Shown here: piece after piece, positions 1 through 6,993 of the stretch
How positions within the stretch are numbered: position 1 is the first letter of the stretch
Layout: each line of letters opens with the position of its first letter
Assembly (NCBI RefSeq): GCF_047731265.1
Contig: NZ_CP159835.1
Coordinates: 1,364,001 to 1,428,000, forward strand
Source of the DNA: Patiriisocius sp047731265
GTDB taxonomy: Bacteria; Bacteroidota; Bacteroidia; Flavobacteriales; Flavobacteriaceae
Length of the DNA stretch: 64,000 nt
Reading direction: 5' to 3'
The notes under the pieces: model-generated
Database searches by the model: none
What the model saw: the letters and a program-made list of their open reading frames with translations, nothing else
What the model was told of the DNA's origin: nothing
Translations under genes and position numbers: made by a program

Positions 1-119
1 CCATGTTACAACAAAGCAGCGATTGGAATATTACATACAGCATAAAAGACTTGGGAGACAGCGCAACTAAGACTGGAACCGAAGTTTTGCTAACTTTTCA
101 AAAACAATCTTATGACTAG
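1..119 (+). CDS. Sensor histidine kinase, C-terminal end (partial, LytS type)
   Basis: The reading frame is open from the window edge to a TAG at 117-119. It encodes a tail containing DLGDSATKTGTEVLLTF, which resembles the end of the HATPase domain in Bacteroidetes LytS/YehU-like kinases, where a G-T-x-V strand closes the ATPase fold. It overlaps the ATG of the following response regulator by 8 bases, the usual layout of a translationally coupled LytS/LytTR pair. Only about 38 residues are visible, so the sensory part cannot be described. The family call rests mostly on the neighbour. Confidence 0.55.
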   Translation, partial: MLQQSSDWNITYSIKDLGDSATKTGTEVLLTFQKQSYD

Positions 120-827
120 TATAGACACCGTTATAGTGGATGATGAGCCCAAGGCGCCCACAATTTTAAAAAATAAGATAGAACGACTTTGTCCAGAGTT
201 AAACATTGTGGCTACGTGCCAGAATGCTAAAAAAGCAATGGTTTTTCTAGACACAGCCATGCCAGAAATAAGTGGCTTTGATTTACTCGAAAATATAGAA
301 AGCCCCATTTTTAAATCATTTTTGCTACGGCTTTTGATGATCATGCCATAGAGGCAATTAAACATTGTGCTATAGGATACCTAGTAAAACCTATAGATAA
401 TGAAGATTTAATAGAAGCAGTAGCCAAAGCAAAAGAAAACATAGACGAAAAAAATGCGCTTCAAAAAAATAAAGCCATTATTGAAAATTTAGGGACCAAA
501 ACCCTTCAAGATAAGAAGGTCATCATCCCTTCTCAAGACGGATTAGAGTTTATTGCCATTAGCGACATTAAACATTGCGAAGGTACAGATGGGTATACCA
601 AAATACACATCAACAACCGTAAACCCATGATGAGTGCTAATAGCATTGGACACTTTGCTAAAATGTTTGAACAACAAGAATTTTATTTGCCACACAAATC
701 TCATCTCCTTAATCTAAATTATATTGATAAATACTTAAATGGTGGTTGCGTGGTTATTGGAAATGAAAATATTCCTGTCTCGAGAAGTAAAAGAGCTCCG
801 TTTTTGAAAATGATTAAAAATACATAA
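112..827 (+). pseudogene. LytTR-family response regulator, frameshifted and internally deleted
   Basis: The N-terminal receiver segment (DTVIVDDEPKA, then MVFLDTAMPEISGFDLL) reads in frame from 112 but stops at a TAG at 349-351. Around 318-324 (a T5 run) the homologous reading moves to another frame. There it continues as FATAFDDHAIEAIKHCAIGYLVKP-like receiver sequence and a LytTR DNA-binding domain with LPHKSHLLNLNYI, ending at 827. About a dozen residues normally found between the receiver's second helix and the phospho-Asp strand (after QNAKKA) also appear to be missing. Two independent lesions argue for a decayed gene rather than one sequencing error. The intact product would be a DNA-binding regulator phosphorylated by the upstream kinase. 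Confidence 0.75.
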
Positions 828-848
828 TGATTTCAATGAGAACTAATT

Positions 849-911
849 AACGGCTTCCTCAATTGGGATCCACTCAAAAAAGAACAATGGGTATTAGAAG
901 TAACTATTTGA
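849..911 (+). other. Possible coding remnant between the response regulator and pfaE
   Basis: A short open stretch encodes NGFLNWDPLKKEQWVLEVTI before a TGA at 909-911. Its composition looks protein-like, but no start codon or family is recognisable. It may be the tail of a lost gene or chance. Confidence 0.15.
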
Positions 912-914
912 TTA

Positions 915-1571
915 TCAGAAATGGAATGATTCTTCCAGTAAATTAGTTATATCAACAAACTCTACAGCAATAGGGACCTTTTCCTCCATCGCTATTATTC
1001 CATTAAAGTCAACATCAAAATAGAAGGATTCAAAATAATAGCGTTTATCCTTGTACATTCCGTGATGTTCAAATACTTCTAATTGCTTTAAATCTTTCAA
1101 AGCACATCCAGCGGCCTTTAACAAAGCTTCTTTCCGTACCCAAAACCAATAAAATCGCTCCAAAGAATTTTTAGCTTCAATAATAGAACTCCACTCCGTT
1201 TGCGTAAATAAATAGTTGAATAGTTTTAAATCAATATTTTTCTTCTTCTCAATATCAATTCCAACAGAAAACTTGGTACCAAAAATTAGTGCAACGTACC
1301 AATTGCTGTGAGAAATGGAGAAATTATAAGTCGTAAAACTCGGTTTTCCAAGTTCAGAGTAGCGTATTTCTTCCAATAAAGAAGTGGAAATGCCGTTTTT
1401 AAACAATGCTTTTTTCAACAACAGTCGTCCAGTAATGTAACTCAAAGAATCGACTTTGTCTAAATACCTGTTCGCCCTTTCCCACGTGGATTCAGGAAGG
1501 TTTTTTAGCAACATTTCTTTGGTGAAAAAAGTGTTGCTTTCTGGCATTTTTACGATCGATATTTTTTGCAT
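915..1571 (-). CDS. pfaE: 4'-phosphopantetheinyl transferase, Sfp type (PfaE-like)
   Basis: This 218-residue protein should transfer phosphopantetheine from CoA to the ACP serines of the adjacent PUFA synthase. Family hallmarks are visible: FSISHSN at 84-90, the metal-binding GIDIE at 104-108 (Asp106, Glu108) and WVRKEALLKA at 144-153 (Glu148, Lys152). Length fits Sfp-type enzymes. It is transcribed divergently from the TetR gene and pfaA. In marine gammaproteobacteria the equivalent pfaE is also needed for PUFA synthesis. The role is inferred from position; it could also serve other carrier proteins in the cell. Confidence 0.88.
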   Translation of the reverse strand: MQKISIVKMPESNTFFTKEMLLKNLPESTWERANRYLDKVDSLSYITGRLLLKKALFKNGISTSLLEEIRYSELGKPSFTTYNFSISHSNWYVALIFGTKFSVGIDIEKKKNIDLKLFNYLFTQTEWSSIIEAKNSLERFYWFWVRKEALLKAAGCALKDLKQLEVFEHHGMYKDKRYYFESFYFDVDFNGIIAMEEKVPIAVEFVDITNLLEESFHF

Positions 1572-1629
1572 CCAATCCTTTTGTAAAATATTTATGATAA
1601 TATATCAAATAGTCTCCGCTATAATTCAT

Positions 1630-1662
1630 TATTTTTGGTACCAGATTTTAACAAATAGTACC
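1630..1662 (+). promoter_or_regulatory. Candidate promoter -7 element and TetR-type operator
   Basis: In the 116-base divergent spacer, TATTTTTG (1630-1637) matches the Bacteroidetes -7 consensus TAnnTTTG. No convincing -33 TTG was found at the right distance. It overlaps the first arm of an inverted repeat, GGTAC (1637-1641) and GTACC (1658-1662), placed 25 bases before the TetR start. An operator covering the promoter would suit autoregulation. The arms are only 5 bp, so this could be chance. Confidence 0.3.
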
Positions 1663-1687
1663 GAACAGTCAAATTTAAGTAAAGTAA

Positions 1688-2305
1688 ATGATTACGAAAG
1701 AATATATCGTAAAGATAACCACTCAATTATACTTAAAAAATGGTGTGAAATCTGTAACTATTGCAGACATCAGTAAGGAATTGAGCACCTCAAAACGGAC
1801 GATTTATAATCATTTTATAGATAAAACTGATTTAATGCAAGCTTGTGTAGAGCAATATCTAGCGGGCATTAGAAGTAATAACGACGAAATCATTAACACC
1901 TGTAGCTCTGCCATTGAAGCAATGGGAATGATTCAACAACAAATTTTGAAAAGGGCAGATTATAGCAATTCAAACTTTTATAAAGACATACTAAAATATT
2001 ATCCTAGTGTTTTAAAAGACTCTTATGAAAAGAATGTAGAATTTGCCTTTCGCGAATTGCTGTATCTATCTAAATGGGGTGTAAAAGAAGGCTTGTTCAG
2101 AAAAGATATGGATTCTGAAGTTACAATGGCTGCAATTCAAACACTGCTAAAATTGTGTAACAATTCAAAAATATTTCCCTCCAAACAATTTTCGAAAGCC
2201 AGACTTACTGAAGGTATTATGGTTGCATACCTAAGAGGGTTTTGTACCGAAGAAGGTCTTTTGGAAGTTGAAAAACAAAAACACCTTTACTTAAACATAG
2301 AATAA
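1688..2305 (+). CDS. TetR/AcrR-family transcriptional regulator, likely local regulator of the pfa operon
   Basis: The protein has 205 residues. The N-terminal helix-turn-helix of TetR regulators is clear at about 8-52 (GVKSVTIADISKEL, then TSKRTIYNHFIDKTDLM). The C-terminal ligand domain has no recognisable specificity. It lies 6 bases upstream of pfaA on the same strand, so the two are surely co-transcribed, and it is divergent from pfaE. Regulators of this family often sense acyl-CoAs, drugs or other small hydrophobic molecules. Control of PUFA synthesis by a lipid signal is an inference from position. The ATG at 1688 gives the standard TetR N-terminus directly before the HTH. Confidence 0.8.
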   Translation: MITKEYIVKITTQLYLKNGVKSVTIADISKELSTSKRTIYNHFIDKTDLMQACVEQYLAGIRSNNDEIINTCSSAIEAMGMIQQQILKRADYSNSNFYKDILKYYPSVLKDSYEKNVEFAFRELLYLSKWGVKEGLFRKDMDSEVTMAAIQTLLKLCNNSKIFPSKQFSKARLTEGIMVAYLRGFCTEEGLLEVEKQKHLYLNIE

Positions 2306-2311
2306 AAAAAT

Positions 2312-5300
2312 ATGGACACTATCAATAGTTCACTTAAAAAAACTCCAGTAGCAATTATTGGTTTGTCTGCTATGTTTGCGGATGCAAGCAATGTAGCTGA
2401 ATTTTGGAACAATATTATCAATCAAAAAGATAGTATTGTAGATGTTCCTGAATCGCGTTGGAAAATAGAAGATTACTATGATGCTGACCCTAGAGTGGCA
2501 GATAAGACCTATTGTAAAAAGGGCGGTTTTATACCTGATGTAGACTTCAATCCAATGGAATTTGGTTTGCCTCCAAACATTTTAGAAGTTACAGACGCAT
2601 CTCAGCTACTGTCCTTAATAGGGGCTAGAGATGCTTTTGAAGACGCTGGTTATGGTAGAGAATCTGATAAATTTACAGCGCTTTTAAAAGAAAGAACTGG
2701 TGTGATCCTAGGGGTTGGAGGAGGTCAAAAATTAATTACTCCTCTTACCTCTAGGCTGCAAGCTCCTATTTGGGAGGCAGCCTTGAAGAGTAGTGGAATT
2801 AGCGATGCGGATATTCCACATATTATTGAAAAAATGAAGAAAGCATATATAGGATGGAATGAAAATTCTTTTCCGGGTATGTTAGGAAATGTTATCTCAG
2901 GTCGAATCACCAATCGTTTTGATTTAGGGGGGATTAACTCTGTGGTGGATGCAGCATGTGCGGCTTCACTATCTGCTATTAAAATGGCAGTTTCTGAATT
3001 GATTGAAGGAAGATGTGATATGATGTTAACCGGTGGTGTCGATACAGATAACTCTCCGTTTATGTATATGTCTTTCTCTAAAACCCCTGCTTTTTCACAA
3101 AAAGGGAGTATTCGTCCGTTTGATACCGATTCTGACGGAATGTTGATCGGAGAAGGCGTTGGGATGCTAGTGTTAAAAAGATTAGAAGACGCAGAACGAG
3201 ATGGAGATAGAATTTACGGTCTATTGACTGGAGTTGGCTCTTCTAGTGATGGTCGTTACAAATCAGTGTACGCACCGCGTCCTCACGGGCAAGCTTTAGC
3301 CATGCAACGCGCTTATGACGAGGCCGGCTACGATGCGTCTACGGTAAAATTAATTGAAGGTCATGGTACTGCAACTGGAGCTGGTGATGCTGCTGAGTTT
3401 GAGTCGATGTCTATGGTTTTTGGTAAAAGTGATCCTACACTAAACCATATTGCTATTGGTTCTGTAAAATCGCAAATCGGTCATACAAAGGCAGCCGCAG
3501 GTGCTGCTGGAATGATAAAAGCGGCTTTAGCTTTATATCATAAAGTATTGCCGGGTACTATAAACGTAACGAAGCCTCACGAAAAATTTGGGATTGAAAA
3601 ATCTCCCTTCTATGTAAATGCTGAAACAAGACCTTGGTTTAAAAATGGAGTGCCTCGCAGAGCTGGTTTATCTGCTTTTGGATTTGGTGGGGTCAACGTT
3701 CATTTTGCAATGGAAGAGTATGAAAACAAGACTTCGTTTAAAGATAGAATGCATCAAACATTCCACAGTATTTATATAAAAGCTGCAGATGCTAGCGAAT
3801 TGTTAACCATTAGTAAAAACACGATCGCTGGTTTAAAGTCAAAAGAAAGAACAACCGCATTTTACAATTTAAAAGAAAAGTCAAAGCAAGGCACTGCAAA
3901 ACAAAACGAAGCTCGTTTAGGTTTTGTAGCTGAATCTTTGATTGATTGTATCGCCAATTTAGAAATAGCAGTAACACAATTAGAAAGTAACAAGGAGGCT
4001 TGGTCGCATCCAAAGGGAATATTCTTTAGACCCAATGGAATTTCAAGCACAGCGAAGGTTGCTTCATTATTCTCTGGTCAAGGTTCTCAATATGCTAATA
4101 TGGGAAAAGAGGCGACTAGTAGTTTTGAAACTCTACAAAAAACTATTGCCGATTTTGATGCTAAAAAGGGAAATAATTTAGCAAATAAAATGTACCCAAA
4201 ACCGGTATTTACAGTCGAGGATAAAGCAATTTTAGAAAAAAACATTACAAATACAGAATTTGCACAACCGGCAATTGGTGCCATAAGTTTAGGCTATTAT
4301 AAGGTATTTAAAAATGCTGGTTTCGCAAGTGATATGGCGGCAGGACATAGTTTTGGTGAGCTTACTGCTCTTTGCGCATCAGGCGTACTCAGCGAAAGCG
4401 ACTATATGACACTTGCAATTGCTCGTGGTAAAGCTATGGCAGGTGAAAATGTAAGTGGTGATGCAGGTACTATGTTAGCTGTTAAAGCTTCTGCTTTAGA
4501 AATTAAGCCTTTAATTGCTGGTATAACCGGTGTGTCTATAGCAAATATAAACGCATCAAACCAAATAGTTTTAGGGGGAACAACAGAAGGTATAACGAAG
4601 GTAAAAACACTTTTAGACACTAAAAAATTCCGCTCTGTTTTATTGCCTGTTTCTGCTGCTTTTCATACAGACTGCGTTGGACACGCACAAAAGCCTTTTG
4701 AGAAAAGTATAAAGGCTGTAAAATTTTTAAGCCCAGTACTTCCTGTGTACTCAAATTTTACTGGAGATGCATACCCAACTCAAGCCAGTGAAATTAAAAA
4801 AATCCTAGCACAGCATATTTTAAATTCGGTTGATTTTAAAAGTGAAATTGAAAATATGTACGCCGCTGGGGCAAGAGTCTTTGTTGAGTTTGGGCCGAAG
4901 TCTATTTTAACAAATCTGGTGAAAGATATCTTAGCAGATAAAGAACATTTTGTAGTAGCTACAAATGCAAAAGCGACTAAAAACAGTGATTTACAAATTA
5001 GAGAAGCTGCGATACAATTACAAGTTTTAGGATGTCAATTAGGAGCTATAGACAGCAACGCGCGTCAAGAATCTGCTCCCTTAGCCCAACCTAAAATGGC
5101 AGTTAAAATCGCTGGGAATAATTATGTGAGCCCAACAACGCAAAAAGCGTATAAAGATGTTTTAAATAACGGATTTAAAGTGAGCGGAGCAACAAATATT
5201 ATTAAAACAGAAGAAGATATTAAGGAAATTGAAGTTATCTCAGAAGTTATAAACGCAGTTCCTACATATACAAATGAAGTTAGTTCAGACCAAGAAACAG

Positions 5301-6937
5301 AAGACGATATGATGGTAGATGTTATTAAAAGTGCCATTGATGGCATTAAAGAAAACCAATCTAAAACATTGGATATGTTCCAGACAATTTTGATGGAACA
5401 AAACAAACAAACGGCGCAATTATTAGGCCTGTTATCAGGAAATTATGCCCCTGAACAAAATGTTTTAGAAGCACCAAAAGCACCGTTAACTATGGCAAAT
5501 TTGGCAGCTGTTACGGAATCTACAGAAACACCTATTCCGGTTCAGTCCTCAGCGCCAATAGCTAAGCCAGTAGCCCAAAAGGTTGTGAGCACAGCTCCTG
5601 CTGCTGAAAATTCGGAAATGCTAAACCTTATGTTAGGCGTAGTTGCAGACAAGACGGGATATCCTTCAGAAATGTTAGAATTAAGTATGGATATGGAAGC
5701 CGATTTAGGAATCGATTCTATCAAACGTGTGGAGATTTTTGGCGCTATTACTGAGCAATCAGATAAATTAACGGACATCAACCCTAACGACTTAACAGAA
5801 CTTAGAACATTACAAGAAATTGTGGATTACATTTCCGCGAAAGCTGGAATAAGCGCTACTTCTGCGCCTGTTGCAACACCAAAAGAAACAGCTCCTGTTG
5901 CTGAAACTTCTGCTCCTGCTGCTACACCAATAGCTGAGCCAAGGACTCCTGCGGAAGGAAATTCAGAAATGTTAGACCTTATGTTAAGTGTAGTTGCAGA
6001 CAAAACGGGATATCCTTCAGAAATGTTAGAATTAAGTATGGATATGGAAGCAGATTTAGGAATCGATTCTATCAAACGTGTGGAGATTTTTGGGGCCATT
6101 ACTGAGCAATCAGATAAATTAACGGACATCAACCCTAACGACTTAACAGAGCTTAGAACACTGCAAGAAATTGTGGATTACATTTCCGCGAAAGCTGGAA
6201 TAAGCGCTACTTCTGCGCCTGTCGCAACACCAAAAGAAATAGCTCCTGTTGCTGAAACTTCTGCTCCCGTTGCTACCCCAATAGCTGAAACAACGGTCTC
6301 TTCGGAAGGAAATTCAGAGATGTTAGACCTTATGTTAAGCGTAGTCGCAGATAAAACAGGCTATCCTGCTGAAATGTTAGAATTGAGTATGGATATGGAA
6401 GCAGATTTAGGAATCGATTCTATCAAGCGTGTAGAGATTTTTGGAGCCATTACTGAGCAATCAGATAAATTAACAGATATCAATCCTAACGACTTAACAG
6501 AACTAAGGACGCTACAAGAGATTGTGGATTACATTTCTGCGAAAGCTGGAATAAGCGCCACTTCTACTCCAGTTGCTGCACCAATAGCAGTGACTCCTGA
6601 AGTTGTGTCCAATGATTTGTCCTCTACTCCAGTAGTTGAAACGACTGCTCTTTCCGAAGGAAATTCAGAGATGTTAGATCTTATGCTCAGCGTAGTTGCA
6701 GACAAAACAGGTTATCCTGCTGAAATGCTAGAATTGAGTATGGATATGGAAGCCGATTTAGGAATCGATTCTATCAAACGTGTAGAGATTTTTGGAGCCA
6801 TTACTGAGCAATCAGATAAATTAACAGATATCAATCCTAATGACCTAACAGAACTAAGGACCTTACAAGAAATCGTTGATTACATTTCCGAGAAAGCTGG
6901 GATTTCAAGTAAAAAAAAAAGCCTCAGCCTAGCGTAA
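2312..6937 (+). CDS. pfaA: PUFA synthase PfaA, N-terminal part: KS-AT-4xACP (frame ends early)
   Basis: Omega-3/omega-6-type PUFA synthase subunit, 1,541 residues in this frame. Visible domains: ketosynthase at about 10-470 with active Cys216 in DAACAAS and catalytic His in EGHGTATG and KSQIGHTKAAAG; malonyl acyltransferase at about 590-900 with Ser680 in GHSFGE; then four acyl carrier protein units with phosphopantetheine serines at 1136, 1253, 1370 and 1487, each in DLGIDSIKRVEI. The frame ends soon after the fourth ACP, just past a run of ten A. In characterised PfaA proteins a ketoreductase follows on the same chain, and that domain is encoded next in a shifted frame (see 6911-6920 and 6994). 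Four ACPs lie within the range known for these enzymes. Confidence 0.93.
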   Translation: MDTINSSLKKTPVAIIGLSAMFADASNVAEFWNNIINQKDSIVDVPESRWKIEDYYDADPRVADKTYCKKGGFIPDVDFNPMEFGLPPNILEVTDASQLLSLIGARDAFEDAGYGRESDKFTALLKERTGVILGVGGGQKLITPLTSRLQAPIWEAALKSSGISDADIPHIIEKMKKAYIGWNENSFPGMLGNVISGRITNRFDLGGINSVVDAACAASLSAIKMAVSELIEGRCDMMLTGGVDTDNSPFMYMSFSKTPAFSQKGSIRPFDTDSDGMLIGEGVGMLVLKRLEDAERDGDRIYGLLTGVGSSSDGRYKSVYAPRPHGQALAMQRAYDEAGYDASTVKLIEGHGTATGAGDAAEFESMSMVFGKSDPTLNHIAIGSVKSQIGHTKAAAGAAGMIKAALALYHKVLPGTINVTKPHEKFGIEKSPFYVNAETRPWFKNGVPRRAGLSAFGFGGVNVHFAMEEYENKTSFKDRMHQTFHSIYIKAADASELLTISKNTIAGLKSKERTTAFYNLKEKSKQGTAKQNEARLGFVAESLIDCIANLEIAVTQLESNKEAWSHPKGIFFRPNGISSTAKVASLFSGQGSQYANMGKEATSSFETLQKTIADFDAKKGNNLANKMYPKPVFTVEDKAILEKNITNTEFAQPAIGAISLGYYKVFKNAGFASDMAAGHSFGELTALCASGVLSESDYMTLAIARGKAMAGENVSGDAGTMLAVKASALEIKPLIAGITGVSIANINASNQIVLGGTTEGITKVKTLLDTKKFRSVLLPVSAAFHTDCVGHAQKPFEKSIKAVKFLSPVLPVYSNFTGDAYPTQASEIKKILAQHILNSVDFKSEIENMYAAGARVFVEFGPKSILTNLVKDILADKEHFVVATNAKATKNSDLQIREAAIQLQVLGCQLGAIDSNARQESAPLAQPKMAVKIAGNNYVSPTTQKAYKDVLNNGFKVSGATNIIKTEEDIKEIEVISEVINAVPTYTNEVSSDQETEDDMMVDVIKSAIDGIKENQSKTLDMFQTILMEQNKQTAQLLGLLSGNYAPEQNVLEAPKAPLTMANLAAVTESTETPIPVQSSAPIAKPVAQKVVSTAPAAENSEMLNLMLGVVADKTGYPSEMLELSMDMEADLGIDSIKRVEIFGAITEQSDKLTDINPNDLTELRTLQEIVDYISAKAGISATSAPVATPKETAPVAETSAPAATPIAEPRTPAEGNSEMLDLMLSVVADKTGYPSEMLELSMDMEADLGIDSIKRVEIFGAITEQSDKLTDINPNDLTELRTLQEIVDYISAKAGISATSAPVATPKEIAPVAETSAPVATPIAETTVSSEGNSEMLDLMLSVVADKTGYPAEMLELSMDMEADLGIDSIKRVEIFGAITEQSDKLTDINPNDLTELRTLQEIVDYISAKAGISATSTPVAAPIAVTPEVVSNDLSSTPVVETTALSEGNSEMLDLMLSVVADKTGYPAEMLELSMDMEADLGIDSIKRVEIFGAITEQSDKLTDINPNDLTELRTLQEIVDYISEKAGISSKKKSLSLA
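5609..6903 (+). repeat. Four tandem ACP repeats (period 351 bp)
   Basis: Four almost identical ACP modules, each starting NSEML and ending DYISAKAG or DYISEKAG, are joined by linkers rich in Ala, Pro, Thr and Val. The ACP serines are spaced exactly 117 residues apart. The cores differ by only a few residues, while synonymous differences and linker changes distinguish the copies. In known PUFA synthases ACP number mainly affects yield. Near-identity suggests recent duplication or ongoing homogenisation. Confidence 0.9.
6911..6920 (+). other. A10 homopolymer at the pfaA frame break (slippage or indel site)
   Basis: Ten consecutive A form codons AAA AAA AAA A in the pfaA frame and the frame stops at 6935-6937. 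One extra A, loss of two A, or a -1 ribosomal slip on A-AAA-AAA would join pfaA to the downstream KR-DH frame. There is no stop in the joined reading, which gives KPQPSVIKGQKDSV and then the KR domain. The site could be a real mutation, a sequencing or assembly homopolymer error, or a slippage site. The sequence alone cannot decide. Confidence 0.8.
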
Positions 6938-6993
6938 TTAAGGGTCAAAAAGATTCAGTCATCAAGGAGGATTCTTCAAAGCAAGAATTCTCT

